A stretch of DNA of 64,000 nucleotides, from NCBI GenBank assembly GCA_016716265.1, contig JADJWQ010000001.1, positions 124,001-188,000 on the forward strand, written 5' to 3'. The notes under the pieces were generated by a model, which did no database searches, had not been told where the DNA came from, and saw only the letters and a program-made list of their open reading frames with translations. Shown in pieces: positions 51,972 through 61,200 of this stretch. Both the position numbers and the translations under genes were made by a program. Position 1 is the stretch's first letter; each line of letters starts with the position of its first letter. The stretch comes from Planctomycetota bacterium. Lineage in GTDB: Bacteria > Planctomycetota > UBA1135 > UBA2386.

Positions 51972-52445
51972 TTACTCGCGCACATCGGTCCGGGCGTCGA
52001 AGCCGGGCGTGCGGCGCGCCTCGGCGTCGAGCAGTCGCAGGCAGCCCTGCAGCTGCGCGCGATGCCGATTGGGGGTGTAACCCTCGGCGAGCACACTGCG
52101 ACACGGGGCACGCAGGGCGTCGTCGAAGTCGTCGATCGAGCCCGCCTGGCCGTCGCGGTGCGAGAACGGCACCGGCTGCCCGGACTGCAGCATCAGCGGA
52201 ACGGTCACGACGAGCGCCAGCGCCGTCGAGAGCTCGAGCTGCTGCCGCGCGGCGGCGAACGGGTCGCGCTGCCGACCGGCCATCGCGGCGGCGAACAGCT
52301 CCGACTGGAGCCTCGGCAGGTCGGCCTGCAGCCGCGCGAACGCGCGGTCGTCGAGGACGACCTGGTCATCGTAGGCGGATTGAGCGGGGGCGCCGAGCGC
52401 GAGCAGCGCGAGCGCCGCGAGTGCGCGGAGGGGGCTGGATCTCAT
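51972..52445 (-). CDS. Small secreted protein of unknown function
   Basis: A 157-residue protein with a signal peptide (LRALAALALLALGAPAQ). The mature part is mostly helical (FARLQADLPRLQSELFAAAM, AARQQLELSTALALVVTVPL) and ends with two cysteines (RAPCRSVL and LQGCLRLL) that may form a disulfide. I recognise no family. It is the first gene of a two-gene unit with the 905-residue helical protein, whose start is nine bases beyond this stop. The divergent DUF4214-like gene starts 174 bases away on the plus strand. Confidence 0.7.
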   Translation of the reverse strand: MRSSPLRALAALALLALGAPAQSAYDDQVVLDDRAFARLQADLPRLQSELFAAAMAGRQRDPFAAARQQLELSTALALVVTVPLMLQSGQPVPFSHRDGQAGSIDDFDDALRAPCRSVLAEGYTPNRHRAQLQGCLRLLDAEARRTPGFDARTDVRE

Positions 52446-52606
52446 GGTGGATCTGCGTGCCGGACCCGCGCGCGCCGGACGGTCCCGCGGACCGGTCCGG
52501 GGATCGACGGCGCGCGCCAGGGTCGGCCGCCGAGCGCAGGGGCGGTGCCGAGCGTTTCGCAGACTCCGATCGGACCGCGCGGCGGGGTCGGGGCCTGGAG
52601 GTCGGG

Positions 52607-52612
52607 TACACT
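52607..52612 (+). promoter_or_regulatory. -10 box giving a leaderless transcript
   Basis: TACACT is followed by six bases and then the GTG at 52619. That spacing places the expected +1 base on the start codon. No ribosome site exists upstream of the GTG. Confidence 0.5.
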
Positions 52613-52618
52613 CCGCGC

Positions 52619-53656
52619 GTGGAACCGCTCGCCGACGCCAACTACGTGCGCCGCGTCGCACACGACACGCTGCAGCGCGGGCCCGATCCGCGCGAGCTGC
52701 GGTCGACGGTCGGCATGCCGGTGGCGCGCGTCGCCCGCTACTTCCTCCGGCTGCGCGAGTCGATGGAGCAGTTCGTCGAGGAGGAGCTCTACTACTACCT
52801 GCTGATCGATCGCTTCCGGCCCGCGACGCGCAACGTCGCCGAGCTGCCGGAACGGCTCTCGCAGGGCACCGTCGACGTGCGCGCGGCGACCGCGGAGATC
52901 GTGCTGTCGCCGGCCTTCTCGCTGCGCAATCCGGGCAACGACACCTTCGTGACCGTCGTGCTCGAGCAGTGCCTCGGCATGACGGTGCAGGAGCGGCGCA
53001 ATCGCCCGACGCTCGATGCCGGCAAGCAGATGTACGACGGCACGCGCGTGCGCTTCCTCGGCGAGAGCGGGCAGAGCCAGGCCGACCTCGTGCGCATCGT
53101 GCTCGGGCACGTCGACTTCACGACGCACCTGCTCGACCGCCATCACCGCCGGGTGCTGCGGCAGCCGCTCGTGAACGGGCGCAGGCCGTCCGCCGAGGCA
53201 CAGGCGTGGATCGACCGCGTGCACGCGGCGCCCGCGGAGTTCTTCGACGTGCTCGGCGAGTGGCTCGCCTCGGACGACTACGTGCAGGCCTGCGCCGCGA
53301 AGCGACCGCGCACCGACCGGCAGTTCGTGCGCTCGCTCTACGTCGACGTGCTCGGCCGCGCACCGAGCTACGACGAGCTGCGCAACGTGCGCAACGCATT
53401 GCAATCGATGGCCGATCCGACTCCGCTGCGCACCGTCGTGGTCAAGCTGGTGCTCGACTCGGGCGAGGCGCGGCTCCCCGAGCTGCGGCAGGGCGGTGAG
53501 GCCGGCTTCGTCGACGCCTGCTTCGAGCGCTACCTCGGCCGCGCACCGCGACAACCGGAGCGCGACGCCTTCGCCGCGCTGCTGCGCGAGCCCGAGACGA
53601 CCGCACGCCACGTGGTGCGCGCCCTGCTGTCGTCGACCGAATACCAATTCTATTGA
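52619..53656 (+). CDS. DUF4214/DUF1549-like repeat protein
   Basis: A 345-residue protein, mostly helical, without a signal peptide. Its C-terminal half contains two units of about 60 residues with the pattern FVRSLYVDVLGRAPSYDEL and FVDACFERYLGRAPRQPE, each followed by a helix and an end of the type LDSGEARL or SSTEYQF. This L-G-R-x-P-x-x-x-E unit is that of DUF4214 and of the helical core of DUF1549. The N-terminal half has weaker units (LLIDRFRPATRNVAELP, FSLRNPGNDTFVTVVL). No haem motif is present. A cytoplasmic or unconventionally exported helical repeat protein is likely; the function is unknown. The start is the GTG at 52619 because of the TACACT box. Confidence 0.68.
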   Translation: MEPLADANYVRRVAHDTLQRGPDPRELRSTVGMPVARVARYFLRLRESMEQFVEEELYYYLLIDRFRPATRNVAELPERLSQGTVDVRAATAEIVLSPAFSLRNPGNDTFVTVVLEQCLGMTVQERRNRPTLDAGKQMYDGTRVRFLGESGQSQADLVRIVLGHVDFTTHLLDRHHRRVLRQPLVNGRRPSAEAQAWIDRVHAAPAEFFDVLGEWLASDDYVQACAAKRPRTDRQFVRSLYVDVLGRAPSYDELRNVRNALQSMADPTPLRTVVVKLVLDSGEARLPELRQGGEAGFVDACFERYLGRAPRQPERDAFAALLREPETTARHVVRALLSSTEYQFY

Positions 53657-53659
53657 GCC

Positions 53660-53677
53660 GCGCCGGCCGGCCGGCGC
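53660..53677 (+). terminator. GC-rich hairpin after the DUF4214-like gene
   Basis: A perfect 7-bp stem (GCGCCGG/CCGGCGC) with a CCGG loop starts three bases after the stop codon. No T-run follows. A promoter for the next gene begins eight bases later, so a terminator here is plausible. Confidence 0.45.
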
Positions 53678-53684
53678 GCGGAGC

Positions 53685-53712
53685 TTGTCGATGGACCGGC
53701 CGGACGTATGAT
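53685..53712 (+). promoter_or_regulatory. Sigma-70-type promoter of a small secreted protein gene
   Basis: TTGTCG at 53685-53690 and TATGAT at 53707-53712 are separated by 16 bases. The -10 matches the consensus at five of six positions and the -35 at three or four. It lies about 70 bases before the ATG at 53781 and is the clearest promoter I see in the window. Confidence 0.6.
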
Positions 53713-53780
53713 CCCGCCGCGCGCGACCACTGGGGTCGCACCCTCGTCCTCTCTCCGTCCCCGACGACAAGACCATCACC

Positions 53781-54215
53781 ATGCTCCGTTCGAAGCACCT
53801 CGTCCTCGCCCTGCTCCTCGCCGCCCCGATCGCCGCGCAGAGCTGCTCCGACCTGACGGTCAGCGGCACCGGCGCGCCCGGCACGACGCTGTCGTTCGCC
53901 GTCACCGGCGCCGACGCCAATGCCCCCGCACTCCTGCTGGTCGGCCAGACCACCGGCACGACGACCCTGAACTTCGGGCCGCTGGGCACGCTCGAGCTCG
54001 GGCTCGCGACGCCGTTCATCGCGATCCCGCTCGGTATGACCGATGGCAACGGCGACGTGTCGCTCGACATCGACATCCCGGCCGCCGCCACGATCCCGCA
54101 GACGGCGCTGTTCGGCCAGGCGCTGACGGCGTCGTTCTCGGTCGGCCAGGGCCGTCCGAGCTTCTCGACCTGCACGTCCGACGTCGAGGGCTTCTCGGTC
54201 GGCAGCAGCAGCTGA
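53781..54215 (+). CDS. Small secreted protein consisting only of the recurrent domain
   Basis: A 144-residue protein with a signal peptide (HLVLALLLAAPIAAQ) and a single mature domain of about 125 residues. The pattern is SCSDLTVSGTGAPGTTLSF, LLVGQTTGTTTLNF, LGLATPFIAIPLGMTDGNG and ALFGQALTASFSVGQ. It closely follows the domain that ends the larger kelch and other secreted proteins, so this gene shows the domain can exist alone. A good promoter precedes it. I know no function. The mature protein has very few charged residues. Confidence 0.82.
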   Translation: MLRSKHLVLALLLAAPIAAQSCSDLTVSGTGAPGTTLSFAVTGADANAPALLLVGQTTGTTTLNFGPLGTLELGLATPFIAIPLGMTDGNGDVSLDIDIPAAATIPQTALFGQALTASFSVGQGRPSFSTCTSDVEGFSVGSSS

Positions 54216-54328
54216 CCGTCTGCGCCGCGCGCCGGGACCGCCGACGGGCGGGGACCCGGCTGCGCGCGAGGACACCGCCGGCCATCCCGTGGATGGACGA
54301 CGGGGTCGGTGGGCGGACGTCGATCGGC

Positions 54329-54334
54329 TATCCT
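54329..54334 (+). promoter_or_regulatory. -10-like box of the three-gene unit 54368-56363
   Basis: TATCCT lies 33 bases before the ATG at 54368. No -35 match is visible. Confidence 0.4.
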
Positions 54335-54367
54335 CCCGCGGTCCGCTCTCCCCGCCTGTCCCGCTCG

Positions 54368-54958
54368 ATGCTGCAAGGCCGCTTCCCCGATCCGGACCAG
54401 CTCGCCGCACGGCCGGCGTGCGACGCCCCTGCTGACTCGACCTCGCCGGCCAGCGCCGTCTCACGGCGCACGCTGCTCACGGCGCTCGGTGCATTCGTGG
54501 CGGGAGCGATCGCCGGCTCGACGTCGGCGTGGTTCGGCGCGCGCGCGGCCACGGGCTCGACGAAGAGCGGCGGCACCGCACCGGCGCCGACCGCGCCCGT
54601 CGATGCCGGCGCGAGCCCACCGCCGCGCGGGACACTGGCGTGGGTGCGCGCCCTGCACGACGCGGACGACGACGAGCTGATCGCCGCCGCCGGCGACCTG
54701 GAGCGCGCGCGCGCCCGCTACCGGAGCGAGCCGGCACTGTTCGTGCCGCTGTTCGAACGCATCCTCGTCACCGCGCGAGAGCGGACCGGGCCGGTGGCCG
54801 ACATGGCGGCGGCGTGCGCGCTGCGGTCGCTGGGTCGGCTGGGCCGGCACGCACGGGCGATCGAGCTCAGCGCGCCGTTGACCGGGCGCCCCGACCTGCC
54901 GGACACCGAGCGCCAGCGCGCCGAGCTGCTCGGCGTGGAAGGGGAAACCGGTCGATGA
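54368..54958 (+). CDS. Tat-signal protein of unknown function
   Basis: A 196-residue protein. Residues about 36-60 form a Tat-like signal (VSRRTLLTALGAFVAGAIAG), with twin arginines before the hydrophobic core and a 35-residue leader ahead of it. A Pro/Thr/Ala linker follows, then about 120 helical residues (LAWVRALHDADDDELIAAAG, ACALRSLGRLGRHARAIELS) resembling a short TPR-like helical domain. No cofactor motif is visible, although Tat export often implies one. The stop overlaps the start of the next gene as ATGA. Confidence 0.68.
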   Translation: MLQGRFPDPDQLAARPACDAPADSTSPASAVSRRTLLTALGAFVAGAIAGSTSAWFGARAATGSTKSGGTAPAPTAPVDAGASPPPRGTLAWVRALHDADDDELIAAAGDLERARARYRSEPALFVPLFERILVTARERTGPVADMAAACALRSLGRLGRHARAIELSAPLTGRPDLPDTERQRAELLGVEGETGR

Positions 54959-55224
54959 CCCGACCGCCACGGCCGCAGGTCGGCGGCTCGCGCTTCCGCA
55001 TCCAACCCGACCCGCCCGTCGCCGGTCAGCCATTGACGGTCACCTACGTGGGACCGGCCCGCGAGGTCGAATGGCAGGTCGACGGCGGCGCAGCACACCG
55101 CGTGCAGCCCGACGCGAACGGGCGCTTCCGTATCGATCCGGTGCCGACCGGCGACGAAATCATGTTCTCCGACAACCTCGGCGTGCCCGGCTACCTGCAC
55201 CGCGAGATCCTGGAGGTCGATTGA
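54955..55224 (+). CDS. Small Ig-like domain protein
   Basis: An 89-residue protein without a signal peptide. The sequence FRIQPDPPVAGQPLTVTYVG, then VEWQVDGGAAHRVQPDANGR and FRIDPVPTGDEIMFSD, has the strand pattern of an Ig-like or fibronectin-like sandwich. The start overlaps the stop of the Tat-signal gene by four bases, and the next gene starts two bases after this stop. The coupling suggests the three products work together. No function can be assigned. Confidence 0.65.
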   Translation: MTRPPRPQVGGSRFRIQPDPPVAGQPLTVTYVGPAREVEWQVDGGAAHRVQPDANGRFRIDPVPTGDEIMFSDNLGVPGYLHREILEVD

Positions 55225-55226
55225 CC

Positions 55227-56363
55227 ATGCGCAGCCTGGTTCCGTGCCGTCTCGATCGCACGCGCGCCGGCGTCCTGGCGGTGGTGCTGCTCGCCGCGGT
55301 GGCACCGGCGCAGCGCGCTGGCAGCCCGACGGTCGTCCCCGCCGAGTTCGCAGCGACCGAGGCGCCCGGGCTCGCGTTCTGGCCGGCGGCGCCGTTCCCG
55401 ATGCACCACCAACTCGTGCTGGACGCCAACTGGCTCGCCTCCCAGGTGCACGGTCCGATCGATGGCATCCGGGTCCGGCGCAATGCCGATCCCGGTGGTG
55501 ACGACGCCGTCGGCGGTCGCGTGCACCTCGCGCTCGAGGTCGGCCTCGCGGCGACCAGCGCAGCCGCGGCCAGCCCGGTGTTCGCGGACAACATGGCGGG
55601 CACACCGGAGCTCACGCTGCAGCTGACGCTCGACCTGCCCGCGCGACCGTCGCCGACGATCGCCCCGGCGAGCTGGGCCGAGCCCGACGCGGTGCTGCTG
55701 CCGTTCCCCTCGCCGGTGCGCGTGCGCGGCGCGGGCCTGTGCCTCGACCTGCGCACGCGGCCGGCCGTCGACCCGGGCACCGGTGTTCCGTTGGCGCCCT
55801 ATTGGCCGGTCGACGCCTGGATCCGCCCGCCCGAGCAGCCCCTCGAGCCGTTGGGCGGCGGCTGCGGGATCGGCGCCCTCGATGTGACGACGACCGGCGT
55901 CGAGGGTCTCGCGCTCGCCGGCACGGCGACCTTCCAGCTGGCGACGCAGCGCACGGACGGCCTGGCGACGCTCGCACTGGGCCTCGATCTCCCGGTGCCC
56001 GGCGGCGAGCAGCGGATCGAGCTCGGCGCGCTGGGCGCACCGGGCTGCACGCTGCACCTGTGGCCGCTCGCGCTGCTCCCCGCACCGCTGACCGCATTGC
56101 CCCGCACGCCGAGTCGCGGGCTCGCGCTGATCGAAGAGCGGATCCCGAACCTGCCGGCGTTCGCTTCGGTGGGCCTGCGCAGCCAGTGGATCATCCCCGA
56201 TCCTGGCGCGAACGCGCTCGGGGCGGCGTTGAGTCCGGCGCACCGCGCGCGCATCGGTACCGCGACACCCCCCGGTCACGCCTGGATCATGGCCGACGGC
56301 GACGCCGACGCGACCCACGGCGTCGTCTGGACGGACCGGATCCCCGTCCTCGCCTTCGACTGA
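55227..56363 (+). CDS. Secreted protein with the recurrent C-terminal domain
   Basis: A 378-residue exported protein. The N-terminus has a signal sequence (AGVLAVVLLAAVAPAQ), and GGAGGT at 55212-55217 lies nine bases before the ATG. The first 200 mature residues form a beta-rich domain with ANWLASQVHGPIDGIRVRRN and PYWPVDAWIRPPEQPL. The C-terminal 150 residues resemble the recurrent domain in a divergent form (FQLATQRTDGLATLALGLDL, ELGALGAPGCTLHLWPLALL, VGLRSQWIIPDPGANALG). It is the third gene of a closely spaced unit with the Tat-signal and Ig-like genes. No catalytic motif is seen. Confidence 0.76.
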   Translation: MRSLVPCRLDRTRAGVLAVVLLAAVAPAQRAGSPTVVPAEFAATEAPGLAFWPAAPFPMHHQLVLDANWLASQVHGPIDGIRVRRNADPGGDDAVGGRVHLALEVGLAATSAAAASPVFADNMAGTPELTLQLTLDLPARPSPTIAPASWAEPDAVLLPFPSPVRVRGAGLCLDLRTRPAVDPGTGVPLAPYWPVDAWIRPPEQPLEPLGGGCGIGALDVTTTGVEGLALAGTATFQLATQRTDGLATLALGLDLPVPGGEQRIELGALGAPGCTLHLWPLALLPAPLTALPRTPSRGLALIEERIPNLPAFASVGLRSQWIIPDPGANALGAALSPAHRARIGTATPPGHAWIMADGDADATHGVVWTDRIPVLAFD

Positions 56364-56428
56364 CGGTCCGCGGGCCCGCGCTTGCGATCCGCTCGAACGC
56401 CGTCGATCATTCCGCCCAGGAAGACCAC

Positions 56429-56965
56429 GTGGCGAACCTCGGAGTCAAGCTCTACTACCTCAGGACGCGCGAGCGAGCGTTGAGCCAGCAAGCCGCTGCC
56501 GACGCGCTCGGGATCCGCCAGGCGACGCTGTCGCACCTCGAACGCGGGCGCTCGTTGCCGAACCACGAGCTCCTGAAGACCTGCTGCGAGTTCTACGACG
56601 TCACGCCGACCTTCCTCCTCGACGACGCGCGCGGCGTCGTGCCGCGTCCGACGGAGCGCTGGACGCTGCGGGATGCGATCGTCACGGTCGGCATGACGGT
56701 CGAAGCCGCGCGCTCGGACGTCGAGCCGCTCGGCGACGATCGCACGCTCGTACACCTCGCCCCCGGTGCGGAGTTCTTCGATGCCGAGGCCGCCGCGATC
56801 CGCCGGTCCCGGTTCGCGCAGGGCTCGGCGGCGCTCGAGCAGGCCCTGCGTGCGAAGGCCCATCACGAACGCCGGCTGGAGCGCGAGCTCCTCGACGAGC
56901 TCGACGAGCACCCCCGCCGTCGCACGGGAGCGGCGGCGATCCGCGAGCGCCGCACGGTCCTGTAG
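56429..56965 (+). CDS. XRE-family helix-turn-helix regulator
   Basis: A 178-residue DNA-binding protein. Residues 1-62 form a Cro/C1-type HTH: LGVKLYYLRTRERALSQQAA, then ADALGIRQATLSHLERGRSL and PNHELLKTCCEFYDVTPTFL. The rest is a helical, Arg/Glu-rich tail that may serve dimerisation or signal sensing. The start is the GTG at 56429, with AGGAAG five bases upstream. It lies between a secreted-protein unit and the phosphatase/cytochrome operon, both on the same strand, and could regulate either. Confidence 0.85.
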   Translation: MANLGVKLYYLRTRERALSQQAAADALGIRQATLSHLERGRSLPNHELLKTCCEFYDVTPTFLLDDARGVVPRPTERWTLRDAIVTVGMTVEAARSDVEPLGDDRTLVHLAPGAEFFDAEAAAIRRSRFAQGSAALEQALRAKAHHERRLERELLDELDEHPRRRTGAAAIRERRTVL

Positions 56966-57008
56966 CCGAGCCGGGAGCGCGGCCCTCGCCGAATCCCGGC
57001 ACAGCGCC

Positions 57009-57014
57009 TAGCAT
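57009..57014 (+). promoter_or_regulatory. -10-like box of the phosphatase/cytochrome operon
   Basis: TAGCAT ends nine bases before the ATG at 57024. There is no ribosome site, so initiation on a very short leader is likely. No -35 match is seen. Confidence 0.43.
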
Positions 57015-57023
57015 CGCAGCGCC

Positions 57024-58208
57024 ATGAGTCGGACCCGCCCCCTGAGCCGCCGCGACTTCCTGCGCCAGGGCGCGGTCGCCGCCGGCGCCATCGCGCTGCC
57101 GACCGGCCGCCTGCGGACCGCCCGCGACGCCGCGCTCGCACCGGCGCCGGCGACCCGGACGCAGCACGTCGTGCTGCTCGCGTTCGCCGGCGGCGTGCGG
57201 AAGAAGGAGGTGCTCGAGACGCCGGCCAACGTGCCCAACCTGATGCGCATCGCGAGCGCCGGCGTGTCGATGGCGAAGGTGCGCTGCGAGAACGTCGGCC
57301 ACTATGGAGCCGCGCTGTCGATCTTCACGGGCTTCGTCGAGGAGATGGGCATCCGCGACAACGAGCGCGGCCTGAACCCGACGCTGTTCGAGCGGCTGCG
57401 CCGCGACGCCGGGCTCGCTGCGGACCAGATCTGGCTGTCGACAGCCGGCGGTGCGCAGGGCCGGCTGTTCGCACACTCCGACCACCCCGACTACGGCGCC
57501 GCGTTCGCCGCGAACGTGCTCGACGGCGACGGTCTGTTCAACGTCGAGTTCCGCTCGCTGCTCGAGTCGTTCGGCCGCCCGCGCCCCGACAGCGAGCACG
57601 ACCGCGCGGTGCTCGACCGGCTCGCGGCGGCGCTCGACCCCGACGCGCTGCGCACCGAGAGCGGCGTGATGCGCCCCGACCCCGAGCAGGTGCAGCGCGT
57701 CAGCCGCTTCGTGCTCGACGAGCTGACCGGCAACACGGCGGAGCTCACCGGCCCGGGCGCGAGTGACGCCAAGGCGATCCGCGTCGGACTGCAGATCCTG
57801 CGCACGTTCCGCCCGCGGCTGCTCGGTATCACGCTGCAGGGCCACGACATCGCGCACGGCTCCTACAACGGCTACGTCGACGTGATCCGCCGCAACGACC
57901 AGGAGGTCGGGGCGCTGTGGGACGCGATCCAGCAGGACCCCGAGCTGCGCGATTCGACGTCGGTCCTCGTGCTGCCGGAGTTCGGCCGCGACGCCGATCT
58001 CAACGAGCGGAACGGCCTCGACCACGGCGATCGCTCCGAGCAGATGCTCGAGGTGTTCCTGATCGCGGCGGGACCGGACTTCAGGAAGGGGCGCGTGCTG
58101 CGCGACGACGCGCGCACGATCGACGTCTGCCCGACCGTGCTCGAGCTGCTGGCCCCGCGCATCGACGCGCGCGTCGAAGGTCGCGTCATCCGTGGTCTGT
58201 TCGCCTGA
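57024..58208 (+). CDS. Tat-exported alkaline-phosphatase-superfamily protein
   Basis: A 394-residue protein with a Tat signal (SRRDFLRQGAVAAGAIALP). The body has the alkaline phosphatase/sulfatase layout: HVVLLAFAGGVRKKEVLET near the first metal site, LMRIASAGVSMAKV, and a C-terminal VLVLPEFGRDADLNERNGLD followed by DHGDRSEQM with histidine and aspartate at metal positions. The nucleophile position is not obvious, so hydrolysis is uncertain. It resembles DUF1501 proteins as well. The next gene, a ten-haem cytochrome, starts at a GTG inside its last codons (17-base overlap), so the two are expressed together. Confidence 0.78.
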   Translation: MSRTRPLSRRDFLRQGAVAAGAIALPTGRLRTARDAALAPAPATRTQHVVLLAFAGGVRKKEVLETPANVPNLMRIASAGVSMAKVRCENVGHYGAALSIFTGFVEEMGIRDNERGLNPTLFERLRRDAGLAADQIWLSTAGGAQGRLFAHSDHPDYGAAFAANVLDGDGLFNVEFRSLLESFGRPRPDSEHDRAVLDRLAAALDPDALRTESGVMRPDPEQVQRVSRFVLDELTGNTAELTGPGASDAKAIRVGLQILRTFRPRLLGITLQGHDIAHGSYNGYVDVIRRNDQEVGALWDAIQQDPELRDSTSVLVLPEFGRDADLNERNGLDHGDRSEQMLEVFLIAAGPDFRKGRVLRDDARTIDVCPTVLELLAPRIDARVEGRVIRGLFA

Positions 58209-61200
58209 CGCAACGCCGCGGCGCACGGCCCGGCGGCTCGCGGCGGCGACGCTCGCCCTCGCGTCGCTCGCCGTCGCGGCCTTCACGACCGGTATGGGTC
58301 GGGGCGGCGATCGCCCGGCGCGCGCGGACGGCTGCGTCGCGTGCCACGTCGGCATCGAGGAGATCCACCCCGGCTTCCCGTTGAGCTGCGTCGACTGCCA
58401 CGGCGGCGACGGCACCGCGACAGCCCGCGAGGCTGCGCACGTCGCACCCGCGCTCGCCCTGCCGGGCGACGAGCGGGTGCTGCCGCAGAACCGCGACCTC
58501 GCGTGGCAGCGGTTCCGCAATCCGTCCAACTTGCGCGTCGCGCGCGAGGTGTGCGGCGACTGCCATCGCGAGGCGGTCGACAACATGCTGAAGTCGCTGC
58601 ACGCGACGACCGCCGGCCACCTCGGCGACGGCTTCTACGAGCACGGCATCGTCGCCGACAAGCGACCGCGCTTCTCGATCTTCCCGGTGCGCGACGACGA
58701 CGGCGTGGTGCCGGATGGTGCGCTCACGGCGACCACCCAGGTGCCGCCGTTCCGCCGCAGCGGTCCGCGCGCTGACATCGCGACGCACTACACCGATCTG
58801 CCGCGCAAGGCGTGCATGCACTGCCACCTGTACAGCGAGGGGCGCGCGGTCGACGGCCGGCTCGGCATGGACGGCGACTACCGCGGCGAGGGCTGCGCGG
58901 CCTGCCACGTCACCTATGCGGACGACGGCCGCTCGCGCTCGGCGGACCGCGCGGCCGACCGCCTCGAGCCCGGGCACCCGATGCAGCACCGCTTCACGTC
59001 GGCGATCCCGACCGCGACCTGCACGCGCTGCCACTATGGCGACGCCAGCATCGGGCTGCACTACCGTGGCATGGCCCAGCTCGTGCCGGGCATGCCGGCG
59101 GGACCCGACGTGGACGGCACGACCGACCGGCTGCTGAACGGGACGTTCTACATCCAGGATCGTGATCTGACGCCGCCCGACGTGCACCACCAGCGCGGCA
59201 TGCACTGTATCGATTGCCACACGCTCACCGACGTGATGGGCGACGGCAACATCTGGCCGCAGATGGACCATGCGGTCGAGATCGAGTGCACGAGCTGCCA
59301 TGGCACGTTCGACCGGCCGAGCGAGCTGATGACCTCGCAGGGCCGCCGCGTGCGCAACCTGACGCGGGAGGGCAACGCGTTCTGGCTGACGAGCAAGGTC
59401 ACCGGCGCACGTCACCGCGTGAAGCAGGTCGTCGACGTGCTCGACCCGAAGCACCCCGACTACGACGCGCGCGCGGCCGCCGCGATGACCGGCGACCACG
59501 CCCGGCTCGAGTGCTACACGTGCCACAACGGCTGGAACGTGAGCTTCTTCGGCTTCCATTTCGACCGCAACGAGCAGTTCACCCAGCTCGACCTGCTGTC
59601 CGGCGAACGCACCCCGGGCCGCGTCACGACGCAGGAGAAGGTGTTCGCGACGTTCAACCAGCTCCGGCTCGGCATCAATCACGAGGGCATGATCGCGCCG
59701 TACCTGGTCGGCTTCTCGACGATCGGCAGCGCGCGCGACGCGGACGGCGAGCTGATCCTGCACCAGGCGACGCCGCAGACCGCAGCGGGGCTGTCAGGCG
59801 TCACGCTCGTCCCCCACCAGATGCACACGACGCGACCCGAGGCACGCACCTGCGCCGAGTGCCACCGGGCGCCGGTCGTCTACGGGTTCGGGTCGGTCAA
59901 CTTCCGGCTGACGCGCGAGTTCGGCTTCGCGATCACGCGGCGCAGCTTGCACGCGATCGCCGTCGACACGCGGACCCCTGCGCGCACGCAGGCGATCGCG
60001 TCGGTCGAGCTCGAGCAGGAGCTCCGCGCGCTCGCGCTGCGCGTCGACCCGGTGCTCGCGCGCGCGTCCGTCGCCTACGTCGCGGACGCCGCGGGCGGGC
60101 TCACCGTGGTCGACGTGTCGACGCCGAGCCACCCGCGCGCGGTGCGGCGCCTGCCCGACGCGCTGGTCGATCCGTACCGCATGGTCTGCCAGGGCGACTA
60201 CCTCGCCGTCGCCGACGGCGTCGGCGGCGTCGCGCTGTTCGACGTCGAGTCGCCGGCGCGCCCGAAGCCGCTCGGCGTCGTCGCGACGACCGACGCGCGC
60301 GATATCGCGTGGGCGTGGCCGTGGCTGTTCGTCGCGGACGGCGCCGGCGGGCTGACGACGATCGACGCCCGCGACCCGAGCGCGCCACGCGCATTGGCGA
60401 GCGTCGACCTCAACGGCGGTGATGCCGGCCAGAACGAGGCGGTCGACGTCGACCTGCTGTTCCAGCTCTCGCGCACCTTCGCGCTCGACGCCGACGGACG
60501 GCGCATAGGCCGGACGCCCGCGCGCCACCTCGCGTTCGTCGCAACCGGCCTCGACGGCGTGCGCGTCGTCGACGTGACCGACCCGCGGCAGCCGATCGTG
60601 TTGTTCGGGCCCACGGCCCGCAATGCGTTCTCGTTCGAGCGCGGCGACGTGCGCGGCGTGGCCGTCAACACCGTGTTCGATCTCGGCTCCGAGGGCGGCG
60701 GCATCCGCAGCCGCGAGCGCGACTACCTGTACGTCTTCGTCGAAGAGGGCGCCGACGCCAACCGCCAGCAGCGCGTCCGGGTGTTCGACGTGACCGACCC
60801 GATGTCGCCCCGCGCGGTCCGCGACGCCGCGCCGCGCGTCTACGGCGGCACCGGCGAGCTGCTGCCGTTCCGCGCCTACAACGAGCCGTTCCTGCAGCAC
60901 TTCGTCGTCGCCGCCGGCAGCGGTGGGCTGGGCACGCTGGTCGACGTCGGCCGCGCGGCGACCCAGGGCGCGGCGGTCGCGGCGACCTGGGACGACCTCG
61001 CCGAGCTGCGCGATCTCGAATTCGAGGAGCTCGCGTTCGACCGCCTGCAGGACGAGCGCCAGCACCCGATCAAGGACATCAGCCACGACGGCTGCCGCTA
61101 CCTGGACCGCGACGAGCTCCTGCGCGTGTTCGACGCCGCGGTCCCCCCGCCGGTGCGCTACCGCACCGACCCGTACGGCGTCGCGATCGAGGCGCTCGCG

